The notes below the pieces were generated by a model. The model had not been told where the DNA came from, searched no databases, and worked only from the letters and a program-made list of their open reading frames with translations. Positions 12,108 to 23,869 of a stretch of DNA of 64,000 bases are shown here, in pieces. Position 1 is the first letter of the stretch, and each line of letters begins with the position of its first letter. The position numbers and the translations under genes were made by a program. Source of the DNA: Ptychodera flava (Eukaryota; Hemichordata; Enteropneusta; Ptychoderidae); assembly GCF_041260155.1 (NCBI RefSeq), contig NC_091930.1, positions 23,172,237 to 23,236,236 of the forward strand, given 5' to 3'.

Positions 12108-13820
12108 ATGAGTTTCAGGAGGCCTTCACAATTTCCTTGTCAGCAGCAAGCATTCTGAAAAACCTGGCTGACTTTGTCGGACGGCCCCCTGACAAAAAAG
12201 TCGATGATACATTAGCTTATACAAAGTTGTACCCAATATGTCACTATAAAGTAGCAAGTATTACACTTATTACATATGTACTGCAGATTATTCTATTGTG
12301 CCCACCACATAAAGTTGGTATTGAATCTCAGTAATGTGCATATGAGAAAAATAGTTCCTTTTCCAAATTTGGTTTTTGGCAGGATAAATTGCATATCATA
12401 TTGACCACACAGTTGCTTCCTACACTTTATTAATTTATCATAATAATACAAAATGTTAACAATAAACTCCTTGTCAAACAGCTAAAAACGTACTTACAGA
12501 TTGAAGGAGAATGCCACAAGCCATCAAATAACTATGCAAATTAGTCACGTGCCCATTCAATAATATTTTCGGTATTTTCACGCTAAATTATGCAAATGAG
12601 TATCAAATTTGGCGGACTACTTTATACTTTGGTAAAAACTGTCGTCTGCTGTATATTGAAACCAGCTCGATGAGGACCAGCATTACAACTGGCAAAATTG
12701 CGAATATGTTGATCATTTTGAAATTGAATTTTTTACGGAGACACAATGGAAACACCTTGTGACCCGGAGAAACAAGAATTTTTAAGGATAATGCGACGGT
12801 AGCGTCGTTGACAGTGCCGTCTGGGACTGCGAGCACAGGGATATGTGCCCGTGTCAACACAGCTGATGTCGACGTCCAAGTTTGAGCGCAGAAAAACCAA
12901 AACACGGAAATGAAAACAAGACGCGAAATGGCAGTTTTCAAGGAATGGCTTCACACCATGACAGAAGAAACTTGCGAAGTTCTGAACATTCCACTACATG
13001 AGTTAGATCAATTGCTAGCCCGTTTTTTTTTCTGAGCGACGGGACTCACTGACAAATTGAGTAATCACAGCGCTCGTAAAGCCTGCGGACAATGACTGCT
13101 CGATGCTGGCGTTACACCAACTGTGGCTTCACAACTAAGCTAAGCGGGCACAAAAACTCAACCGTTATTCTGTAGCCAGTGCAGACCAGCAGCGTCAGAT
13201 GAGCAACATACTCGCTGCGCCGGTACACAACCTGCATCCACGACCGACCGTGACCGGAAGTACAAGCCTGGTGCCGGCCGAACATACACCGCGACCGGTG
13301 ACCGGTTCGTATGCTAATATTCGAGGTCCTTGTCGTCAATGCATCAAAATGCCCTCCATCAGTTGCCGCAACTATCAGGGATGTTCTCAATTACACACAT
13401 CAGCGGTGGATCGTTCAAACTTTACCTTCAACATCACCGGAAATAATTCCCTATCTAAACAGTCTTCACCTGTATACCACGTTGCATCGCCTCCAAACGT
13501 CGCCGACCTGCAGTGATCTACTCCGATTCCGACTCAGATTGAATGATTCAACCGATAACATAATTAAACTTTCTCGTTTTGAAGTTTTACTCATTGTTCT
13601 TGTTCCAGTGTACATGAATTTCGATTATAATGATACAAAATACGAACGGTTTCGCTTGAAAACATTTTGTAGTGTCATACGTGTGAGTGACGTTGGTTGA
13701 GTGTACCAGCTGAGGGGCGAATAACTCTATTGGTTAAGTAATATCCATCCGCCGACCCGAAGAATTTACTTGCTCGACGAAGTTACCAACGTGTGTAATT
13801 TGGGAACATATGTAATAATA
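12108..13820. other. Spacer between zinc-finger units
   Basis: No supported gene. It holds two octamer-like ATGCAAAT/ATGCAAATG sites and a CACGTG near 12,531-12,600. From about 12,770 to 13,330 it is richer in G and C than its surroundings. A minus-strand open frame at 12,603-12,941 (112 codons) starts with a hydrophobic, signal-peptide-like stretch, but no family is recognised and I do not call it a gene. Confidence 0.4.
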
Positions 13821-13993
13821 ACAGAACTCCATGACCTTGCCTGACGTTTGTATGGTACGGAAGTTATTTTCACTCGTGATGCTGTATTTTCACTCGCTTC
13901 GCTCGTGAAAATACGGCCGCGGGACACACCGCATCACTCGTGAAAATAACTTCCGTACCACACAAACGTCAAGGCAAGGTCATGGAGTTCTGT
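13821..13993. mobile_element. Young foldback MITE (about 173 bp)
   Basis: Nearly perfect 61-base inverted arms (ACAGAACTCCATGACC... and ...GGTCATGGAGTTCTGT, about two differences) enclose a second small palindrome (CACTCGCTTCGCTCGTG). No coding capacity. The near identity of the arms points to recent insertion. The matching spacer near 63.2 kb lacks it. Confidence 0.88.
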
Positions 13994-14127
13994 CATATAC
14001 CGGAATATCTGTATAATTTTCTACAGCAATACGTGCAATGGTTTCACGAGATCAACACGATTTTATTGTCCCAAATTTCAAGCCAACCTTCCAAACTTCG
14101 TGATAAACACCACCAAGACAAATCAAC

Positions 14128-14155
14128 CACAGGAAAAAATTTGCAAGTTACAATG
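14128..14155 (+). repeat. Left terminal inverted repeat of the giant transposon
   Basis: Starts CACAGG, then a run of A, then TTTGCAAGTTACAAT. It pairs with 41,180-41,208 and is preceded by AAC. Confidence 0.8.
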
Positions 14156-14169
14156 TTTGTGAAACAATG

Positions 14170-14440
14170 TGACATCTTGGTAGACCATGGGAAATCATGT
14201 TACACCTTGTTTATACCCATTGTTTCCCATGATGTTGATATCATGTGTACATCCAATAGCAAATGAGAAACTTGGGAAACCATGGGAAATGTTGTGTGTT
14301 ACTAGTTGTCCCAATGTTGCCCATCATATATATTGGGTCTATTTCCCAATGAATGGGTAAATGTCGTGTGGCATTACAAAAGTAAAGTAACACATGATTT
14401 TCACAACATTTCACATGATTCATGATATTGTGGCCAAGTG
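14170..14440. repeat. Left subterminal motif cluster
   Basis: Repeated short motifs in both orientations: CCATGGGAAAT, TTTCCCATGAT, CTTGGGAAACC, CCCAATGTTGCCC, TTTCACAACATTTCAC. The same vocabulary (TTGGGAA, CCCAACATT, TTTCACAACAT) recurs only at the right end. Such clusters bind the transposition protein in plant CACTA elements; the same role here is inferred. Confidence 0.65.
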
Positions 14441-14479
14441 TCATATACTAATTGGGTATTCAGTATTCTCTGAGAAGAT

Positions 14480-14990
14480 AATTGCCATAAGATTGGATGA
14501 CTACTTCAACAGAATTTCTGGTATCTACCAAAATTTAGATCGTGAAATTATTCCCAAGTTGAACAGTTACAACCGATCATTGATCAGCATTCAAAAAAAA
14601 CCATGAAAAGCCAGTGAAAAGTTAATTAAAATTGAATTCAATTTTCAACGAGAAAATATCTGACAAGAATAGACTATGTTAGGCCAAGTACAAGAAATTT
14701 CATTACACTTGAAATTATTGAACAAAAATTGTGGCTCATGTGAACAAAAGTACTGGTAAGGAAAAAATAGACGAAATTTACAGCTGATCTGATTGAGTTG
14801 GAAAATGCCTTCTTTAAACTAAGGGGAAAATTTCCTGTAGAATATCATAACAGATTCACAAAGTCATGTTGTTCTCTGTACAAAAGATTCAGACACAACA
14901 AGAAATTTAGTACAAGGACTAGAATGCTCACTCATCAATTGTTCATACAAACGAATAATTTCTACCAACAGAGTGTTTCGTAATTTCCTG
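14480..14990 (+). other. Possible decayed coding sequence near the left end
   Basis: Two plus-strand stretches read like protein: RLDDYFNRISGIYQNLDREI (to about 14,606) and, in another frame, LIELENAFFKLRGKFPVEYH (about 14,785-14,983). No initiator or splice sites tie them together and no family is recognised. They may be relics of another element gene, or chance. Confidence 0.25.
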
Positions 14991-14999
14991 ATATGTCAC

Positions 15000-16430
15000 A
15001 TCATTCAAATAATTCTACTTAAGATGTCAATGACACAAATACATACAAGCCATGTTATAGTTAGCCTGTCTTTATTACTGATACTAATTCAAAAGTTACA
15101 GTGAAAGTTTAAATGGACTTATGCCAATGATAAAATATTCAATTCTTAAAATACTGCTTCGGAAAGAAAGAAAACTTAAAATTCAGAAAATGCTTACAAA
15201 ATTAGGCGAGTCTGAAATACAAATCATGAACACTTATTAATCTCTATCTCTGATTGTTATGTTTTATAAAAGGATCAAATATCTATACTTAAGTATGGTA
15301 CTACTACTGTAAACTCTTGACGAAGTAAGTAAATTCTGTGTTTTGCATCCACTCTGCCACTAAGTGGTTGAAAAAAACACACACAAATTTATCACACAAG
15401 TTTTATAGTACATTATAATTGTAGCAACAGGTTTGAGTTCAGAAAAGGAGCTGTGCAGTAATTTCCTATTCAAATGCACAGTGTTTTTCCTTCTTTACAA
15501 AACCTAAACCTAGACGAACCTACATCAAAAACCAGGAAGGGTGGACTCTCATACACATTACTTAAATTAACTTCAGTCTCAACGAGCGAGTAATTAACAC
15601 TTCCCTGTGTGTTCTATCCAGACACTCAAATGAGTTCGTTCTTTTTATCTGCAATGTTATCTACAAAACTTGTGTGCCATGTACTTGCTCCTGGTTCTTG
15701 TTGTACATATATTATGATGCAAAAACAAAGATTTTACTCTGGCCACCCTATTTTATACAAATAACTGAATGGATTAAATGTGTGTCTAATTTGGAAGAGT
15801 ATAATCCATTAATATTCTCGAGTGCCTGGCAACAAGTAAATCATCTGATAGTTATTCACACCAGATATTCATATATACACATGCAAGTTATTATCTTACG
15901 CAATTAATAATTCATTTCTCAAAATCAATTTTTTCATTGTTTAAAAGCACTATGATATTCACAGCAGTTTAGGACAAGAATGTTTATCATATTTGTTTGT
16001 GCTGAAGAGTTATACACAATGGTAAACAAATGCCTTGTTATGTAACAATGAAAAGCCTAACTTTTACACATGTGCTCATCACCAATAATACTAATCATTG
16101 TTTTTATAGGCCCTCATTATAACATAATAAATCTGTACAACGTTGCAATTTAAGAGCTAGAATTTCCCACCCAGAGCACATAAACTGTTGATAGGTTTAA
16201 CAGTGTGCGTTGCTTGAAGAACATTGTGTAACAGAACTCAAGGTCGGAGAGAAATATCGGCCATTTGTAACTCACAGTACATTTTTTAAAATAAATTAAC
16301 CATTAATGCAATTTTCACATATTCATAGATGATATTTGCACCAGCAAGTCATACTCAGTACTGAAGGGAGGTGTTAGGTCAAATAAACAGTGTTGCCATA
16401 ATTCAGAGTACGGTATACATAGAGAGGAAT
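15000..16430. other. AT-rich element interior, no gene seen
   Basis: No credible frame or repeat structure. It lies downstream of the transposase stop and may include its 3' untranslated region. Confidence 0.4.
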
Positions 16431-16438
16431 GTTTAACA

Positions 16439-19400
16439 TTAATCTTCCAATTGATAAAACCTATTTCTGTTTTGTCTCATGTGCACTATTTTTATGATAC
16501 TGCATAATTGAATGAGGAAAGTATGGTTGCTAAGCTGGAAACTGTTGCTACTTCGAAGCTTTCGAACATACTGTACTTTAATTCTCTCCCCAGTGGCCAC
16601 AACTTTGCCATACCAACTAGTGTTCCGACTGCCCTTAATTTCAACAAAATCTCCTTCAACAGGGAAGCATGGTACCTGATGCTCTGCAGTTTTCCAAAAT
16701 GCCTCAGAATCTATTGGAAGATAGTAAGTTGGGTTTGTAGGATTAACTGGATCAGGATACAACATAATTTTTCTTTTATTTGACTAGCTGCTTGGACACA
16801 GTCTCTGATATAGTTTCTCTTTTCCAGTTGAGGCACCTTTACCCAATCATGCAGAATTTGCCTGCTGTTTCTCAACTGTGGTACATAATAACTGCCATTG
16901 ATAAACAAATGGTATTTGTTACTGATTGGGCCATACATAAATATACTTTCCAATTCCATGTACCATTCATTGTTCTCTCTGCTGTCTATAATGCATATTT
17001 CCCCTACACGAAATAAGGTTGGCGAACATTCCCTCCACAATAAAACTGACCTACCAGTGATACAGTATGCAGGAAGATCAACATCGTATGTGTTGATTTG
17101 CAATCGTCTCTTTATATCTATCCCCTCTCTCTCTGTAATTTCTCTGTATTTTTTTGCACCAATCAAGATTCCCCGACTAAACAATCTTTGCAGTATATTA
17201 TCATGACGATGATTCTCCATGACATATGACAACAGCTCTTTACCTTCTTCAATTGATGTACAATGCAAAAATTTTGGTCCTGGTTCTAGCAATACTTCAG
17301 TCTTCCCTGACAACATATCATCTTTATCATTTTTCTCTTGTTCATCTTTTTTTGCTAAAATGCCGGTTATGAATGCTGAAAGCTTTACACGGTCACTGTA
17401 TGTTTTTTCTGGATTTTTCATGTTTGTCACTTGTTTTCTATGATATTTCACCTCTCTCTCATAACCATAGCACCAATAATTGTCCGGTGATGAATGTCGC
17501 TTGAAGTCAGATATTAAATGTGTTGAAATTTCTAAATTTTCTGTGCATTGATCTAGTCCATGGTACTCTTCAAACTTGACAGCATGCCTCCACATAAGTT
17601 CATTTAGTCTTTCAATATCACTAGTACTATTATCCCATCCATTAGTCCTCATATCATAATTGTAAACCATACTTCTAACAGCAGCTAATGTGTAAAATGA
17701 GTCATAGGCTTTAGATGGAATAACTGAACTGAACACAAAAGGTGAAACAAGTGCAAGCAAGCAGTAATCCTCTGCTTTCCATCCTCCAAGTTTATCTGTC
17801 ATACTGTTACCCTTTAAAGTTGGCTTTCTTCCTGCTTTGATTTCGGGAGTCCATTTGACTAAAGCCAGCCTTTTTTGAACTTATTTCTATTAACCAAGCC
17901 GCCAACGCGAGGGTTTCTTTGTTCCAACTGTACTTAGGAATTTTCACCTAAAGGCAACCAAATATTGCCTTGGAATTCCCGCTTCACTAAATTCAAAGCA
18001 AAACAATGCATGAAATCAATAACTAAGTCAAACACTGGATCAAAACCACACAAGAAATATAACCGAAACCAAGGACTTAGCCCAGTAACACCAAACTCTT
18101 TGGAAAGATTACGTCTTTCTGTAACAGTACCTGCATCATCGACATCCTGCCCATGTTGAAAATTACGAATGGCAGTTCTCGGTTCTTCTGGAAATCTAAA
18201 CCTTTGACTATAGTTTCCATAGTAATAATGATTGTTTTCTTCAACTTATGAGCCCTTAAGATAGCATCTCCGACAACCTTGTTTACCCCCTGCACTGGTC
18301 AATCCAATGTCTGCGTGGCCTTTCATATAACCCGTTACCAACAATGGTACATTGTACTGTCCTAATAGTGTATGTACCTGCCATGCCATTATCTGGTACA
18401 TCTAATAGAAAATATATTCCTATGCCATTGATGTACAAATCTTCAAGTTCTGTCATCAATTGGTCAAGAAAACCATGATATTTGTGAAGGCAATTACTTG
18501 GAAGTTCATGCACAGGCACAAAGAAGAATAAACAGAATGTTTCATGATGTGAGCGCTCTTTTTTGGACATGCATGCTGAGGATATTGTTATAGATGCTAA
18601 GGAATGTGAAGTTGAGTCCTTGTGAGGCAACCAGCCATCAAAATGCACTACCAGGGCCTGGTTTCTGGGATTTCCTTCCATATAATGAGGGGCATAATTA
18701 AACCTTGAGAAACAGGTTGGGCATACTATTTCTGAGACATCATCATCCTCAAAATTAGCATTTCTCTGTCTTGCTATTTGGTCTACTGATATGACTGCAC
18801 AACAAACTTGACACCTACAAGGCAGTAAAGTTTTAATTTCAGGATCCCAAAAGTATCTGAGGTCATGAAACCTACTCCCATGCCATAGTTCACATTTGCG
18901 TTGATTATTACCTTCTCTAGGGAGCCACTCATCTTTAGCCTGCCAATGCGCCATATGCTTTCTACATTCCGTTTTGTTTACAAACCAGTTCTGTAAATCT
19001 ATACCACAGACATAGTAATCAAGACAATCATCCCTAGGTCTATTACACATAGAGCAATTGTTCTCATCTTCCTTCAGACACATAGAATGGTTATTTCAAC
19101 ACATACTTTATATAGCTTTGGAGGCTTGTATCCCAAGTATTTCTGAAATTTTTCAATATCCCTCCATGTAGGGGGATCATGGTTTCCTTCTGTAAATGGC
19201 CACATAACTTTTACATGATCAATGAATTCCTCTCTTGAAAAACCATACTTTAATTTCAACCTAAGTTCTCGTAGGATAAACTCATCTACTTTCTCATTTT
19301 GGAAAAATGGTTCCTTCCCATGCAGCATAACAATATCGTCATCATTATGTGCTTCCTCTTGATTATTATCAAATCTACCTTGTCTACCACCTGTTGCATT

Positions 19401-19590
19401 ATTTTCAAGCTCACTGTCCACATCACTATTTTCACATTCATAAGTATAATTTTCACAAAGTTCACCACAGGACTCTGCTTGATCGTCATTATTGTCGGTG
19501 TCACTGGCTGTATCAGGACGAATACTTCCTTCTGCGTGTATTTCTTCATCAAGTTCAACTGTATGTGCACCTGTGAAAATGAACACATGA
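16439..19590 (-). CDS. Tnp2/CACTA-like transposase (CMC superfamily), interrupted
   Basis: Reading on the minus strand from an acceptor (TTTTCACAG) near 19,572: an acidic Asp/Glu-rich N-terminus, Cys clusters (CSMCNRPRDDC; CRCQVCC..CPTC), the Tnp2-type core VVHFDGWLPHKD (about 18,640), a GCRRC motif, a conserved block GVTGLSPWFRL..FDPVFDLVIDFMH (about 18,000-18,090), then GGWKAEDYCLL (about 17,780) and the late W-C-Y-G-Y-E-R motif (about 17,460). The C-terminal SH3-like stretch includes GDFVEIKG (about 16,650). An intron of 68 bases (17,947-17,880, GT-AG) joins WLPL to VQKRLALVKW. Breaks: a shift near 18,305, a TAA near 18,247, and one base short in an A run near 16,765. A further junction at about 19,080-19,115 is unresolved. 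The family call rests on motif order and is strong; activity of this copy is doubtful. Confidence 0.8.
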
Positions 19591-19802
19591 CATAAACATG
19601 TATGTTTCAATCTGTAATGGTAAAAGCACTTTCAAAACATATATTAATGAAAAAAGGGACACAAAAAATTCCAGAAATACATGTATACTCAAGTTGAACA
19701 AGAAACCTAGAGGCTGATAGAGCTCAGCTTTTAAATGTTGCTAAAACATAATTATGAACAGATTAGCATTCTGCATACCAAATTTACCATAAATTTATAT
19801 TA

Positions 19803-19885
19803 CTTGGAAGATTCAAACCCACACTCACAGCAACACTGCCTAGCTAATGAACAGTGCTCAAAACCACTAAGCTGTGTGCCCAAAC
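19803..19885 (-). mobile_element. tRNA-derived SINE head
   Basis: On the minus strand an A-box-like TAGTGGTTTTGAGCAC (19,869-19,854) is followed about 35 bases later by a B-box-like GGGTTTGAATCTTCC (19,820-19,806). This is the internal RNA polymerase III promoter spacing of tRNA-like SINEs. The cloverleaf is degenerate, so it is not a functional tRNA. The tail towards 19,700 is undefined. Confidence 0.5.
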
Positions 19886-20229
19886 GATGTCATACAGACT
19901 GTGTTAGATGTTACATTCTGTGTGCCTACCACTAACACAGTATGAGAACCAGTCAGGTACAAAAGTACACAAACATACATAGCAATGGAAAGCATAAAGG
20001 TTTTTACTGAGCTACCAGAGAGACTCAGGGGCAAGTTAATGTCCATCTGCAGAACTGCCATGTTGGGCTGTTTACATCATCATGACACACTTGGCAAGCC
20101 ATGTGGGCCGTCTTACTTTTCATTACATACATGTAGTGTCAGTTAACTCGATCATGCAATATGATTGGTTCCAACAAGATTTTGTTGGAGAACGGGTTTT
20201 CAACAGCGTGCCTCTTCAGTCATAGTAAC

Positions 20230-20700
20230 GGTCAGCATTAAAATGCAAATTTGCATATTTCTGCACAATTTGAACAAATCTGAAATAGATCATCTCTAAG
20301 GACCTATGTACCAAATATCAAAGCTATCTGACTGGTAGTTTTGACAAAGATTTGTAAAGATTTTTTACCAAAAATGAAAAAAATTGCCTTAAAGATACAA
20401 ATATGCAAATTTCACCAAAATTTGAACAAATCTAATTGAAATCACCCTAAGTAAACTGCATATCAAATTTCAAAGCAATCAGACAAGAGGTTTCAGAGAT
20501 TTTTTTACCAAAAACAGCAAAAAATGCCCTAAAAACACAATATGCAAATTTCACCCTGATTTGAACAAACTTAAGTGAGGTCACCCCAGGTGAACTGCAT
20601 ATACAATTTCAAAGCAATTGGACTTGCGGTTTCAGAGGAGAAGGCAATTGTTGATGGACAATGGACCGCCGACGGAAAAATCAACCGATTTGATAAGCTC
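20230..20700 (+). repeat. Degenerate monomer array (about 130-bp unit), plus orientation
   Basis: About three tandem diverged monomers with the recurring phrase 'atgcaaatttcacc..atttgaacaa' then 'tttcaaagcaat..gac' then 'tttcagag..ttttttaccaaaaa'. The same monomer recurs at 22.7, 23.9-24.15, 24.94-25.4 and, inverted, 36.76-37.45 kb. Confidence 0.75.
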
Positions 20701-20797
20701 TGCGTCGATGACAGCAGAACTGAAAATAGAGTTGTTTGCTACAACGCCATGCTGCATGCGTGCTTGATCAAGAGCATGATGCGATGACCATGCAGTT

Positions 20798-21021
20798 GGC
20801 ATTTAATGTGTTGCAACATTTCTGTCAATCACCGTGTCATCAGTTTTAGAAACAATCGTTTGTCTGAAAATTAGCAACGTATTTCATAGGCACAGCTGAC
20901 ATGATAATGTGCCTTTGAACAACAGTGCCAATGCCAATTTTTCAGACTTTGCCCAGAGAATCGAAATCTTTCCATACAAAATGAGTGATTGACAGAAATG
21001 TTGCAACAAATTTAATGTCCA
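20798..21021. mobile_element. Small foldback element
   Basis: Inverted arms of about 35 bases: TTGCAACATTTCTGTCAATC at the left and GATTGACAGAAATGTTGCAA at the right. It sits next to the monomer array. No coding capacity. Confidence 0.6.
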
Positions 21022-23860
21022 GCGGGCACTCATCTCGTCTGATTGTAGCCTAAGCTCAGTCGCGGGGAGTGCTTTGGGAAACATTTTACTGTTACCTTTT
21101 GCATATAAAAAAAGCATAACAATGAAAAAGTGCGAGAGTGTCAGTTTCAATGCGTAAATCAGTGTTGCAGCCAGGAGTTTTAAGCAAGGGGACGCTGTGT
21201 CCCACTACCGTTTACTTTTGGGGACATATTGCAAACTTGAGGACAAGATACGTCAGTTGTCAACAAATTTTGTTTTATTTTCTAATAAATTAGTTTCACT
21301 GAACAAAATTCAAGCTACCAGGATCGCGTCGCTGTGCCTAAATTTCAGGTAATTGTAGCATTATACTTATCTGCCGCCAATAAGAGCTTAGACGGACTAC
21401 AGTCAAGCAAATGATGATATATAGTGCAGCGTTTTAATATTACATTTAATCATAGCTAGCTCCGAAAGTAAATAAACAAAGGTCATTGTCAGTAACAGAT
21501 ATTATTTCCAGACTACATGAGAGCACCCAAAGTGACCAGCAGTATGCAAGAATGTGGGACAACGGGTTCTGTTTTGGGACATTGTCGCAAGGGCGGCAAC
21601 ACTGCGTAAATACGCATTTGTTGCGTAAACGTGAACACTGATATGTATAGCAGCTAAAAATGAAATTATATCTGGAGGTGTCTGCATGAAACTATTTTTC
21701 ATACCTGAGTTAGTGGGTAAATGTTTTCTGTGGGATCTTTCTGTTCTTACGTCACGAAGATGTCCTTTACATAAGGGGCAGATACACGGTACACATCTCC
21801 TTTTCCATTGATTACTCTGTAAAGATTGGATACAACCTTTATTAAACAGGTGTATTATTTAAAGTGAATTTTACATCGATATTTCATTTCTGTCATGATT
21901 ACATACATTTCATTTCTACAAATTGCATTATTTGTCCATGAGTAACATCTATAGAAATTATTATGCATGATCAACAGATTTATGAACAATAAAAATACCT
22001 TATGCCACCATGAAATTCATCATTTTGTCACAAACTTTGAAAACAATACCATCAGTGATATGGTGTTCCTCACATAAGTATTGGTACACCGGAAAACTTA
22101 TTTTCGACACAAACTATGGATACTGCTGACTTCAAGGTGTTATTCCTACTATTTTTAGTAAAAACCAAATATTCCCGACAGGTATGTAGCCAACTTCAAC
22201 CTAATTTGATTCTTAAACTTTCTCAAGCATAACACACTAACAATTGCAATTCAACTTTCAAACCATAATGAAAAGGTATTCCCAAGTTATGTTCCATTTT
22301 GCACAGTATCACTTGAGATGTACCAACCTATGACTGCATATTTCACCAACCCTTATCGCAACTTTCCAAAAGGAACAACCAAACACTTTGGAAGCATTTC
22401 TCTATATTTACAAACTGTGTCAGTCTCTAACTATGAACAGCTGTGTAGTCTGATGTATAAGTACACAAACAGAACACAGATATCTACCAGTTACATGTAA
22501 AAATAATTACCAAAAATATATGATATCCGTATTTCACCATAATTTTATAAACATCATAACAAGAACACCCTTTCATAATAACACATAGACAATGCCAAAT
22601 ATCAGTTCAAATGTGAAAAAACATTTAACCATTTAGAATCTGCATACGAATGTTCAAAGCATTCTAACCAGTGGTTATTGGGTTTGAAAGTTTTACACCA
22701 ATTTTACATTTTATCAAGCTCATTTGCATGTTTTGGGTAATGATAAATTCATTTGAACAAAATCTCACCTGCAGTTCTGCCTGCAGATACACACCAAGGT
22801 GGAATTTTTAATTTTTGCTGAAGATTGACAGACATGCATGCATACATACATACATGTACACACACAGAAGTGGAAAAATACTGTTAAAAATGGTGGCTAT
22901 ATGGGTCATATTAGTTGTGACATTGGGTGGTCTTTTTTAAGCATTTATATTGAATTTATGAGTGACTAACACTTTCTAAAGCTACCTCCAATACCACGCT
23001 AATATGCCAACTATCCTGCTTGATTCCAACAAAGTCTGGATATGAATAATTACCATTGCCATTATTCACATAGGAATTTGAGTTCTGACTTGAATTCAAT
23101 TTTCATCAAAAAATGTTCAGCAAAACCCTTGTCACGTCACTGTAGTACAACTAACGAATGAATACTACAATCTGATTCCCTATATCAGAGATGTAAGAAA
23201 ATATTTACTTTCTAGGGCTTAAATGGTCTGTAATTGACAGAAAAAGAAAATTCTGAAAGGGTTTACTTTGTATGTCACATTAATTCATTAAAACATAAAA
23301 TACAAGTCATCACTGATGACACAATCACCACTTGGTTAACTCTTTGAATCGTCATTGTCTTGATTACTTGACTGGCAGTCATGTTTTATTATTTCAGCAT
23401 GGCACGTACTTGCAATTGTGTTAGTACAAGTTGTCGCTTGGAACTCCTAGACTACTTTGCCTCCACAGAATATCTCTGCGAGATCAAAGTCCTATGCACA
23501 TCTAAAGGCAATGGGCAAAGCAGATCCCTACATTTTCTGACCAAAATGAAGCAAATGACCCTAACATTAAGAAAATCAAGGTACATGTAATACCACACAA
23601 AAAAACAACCAACCTAGATACTCATGCATAGTCCACCACATTTACAATTACATGCAAACCAATTAGTAGTTCTTAATTATGACAATTTTCATTTTTTGTT
23701 TCAGCTCCTTTACATAGTGTAAGATTTTCACAGTACACCTGCATATAGACAACAGATGCTGACTGATCCCATGAGCTTCTAATGCTATACATGTACCAGA
23801 ACAAGCATCAATGACACTTGGCTTACATTTGGTTCAATGTGGCAGGCCAGAGTGGATATA
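21022..23860. other. Element interior without a recognised gene
   Basis: AT-rich sequence containing a partial monomer (about 22,690-22,830), a short (CATA/CATG) run at 22,832-22,866 and no supported exon. It separates the transposase from the kinase gene. Confidence 0.4.
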
Positions 23861-23869
23861 CTTAACTAA

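Noticed and set aside
12603-12941. A minus-strand 112-codon frame with a signal-peptide-like start, possibly a receptor exon
   Set aside because: No family motif, no convincing splice sites and no counterpart in the matching spacer; kept only as a remark.
18036-18120. A KDZ (Kyakuja/Dileera/Zisupton) transposase
   Set aside because: The motif order FDGW, GVTGLSP, DFMH, GGWKAED and W-C-Y-G-Y-E-R matches the Tnp2/CACTA line better than the KDZ motifs I know.
19803-19885. A functional tRNA gene
   Set aside because: A- and B-box-like sites are present, but the B box is off consensus and no cloverleaf stems form, so SINE origin fits better.
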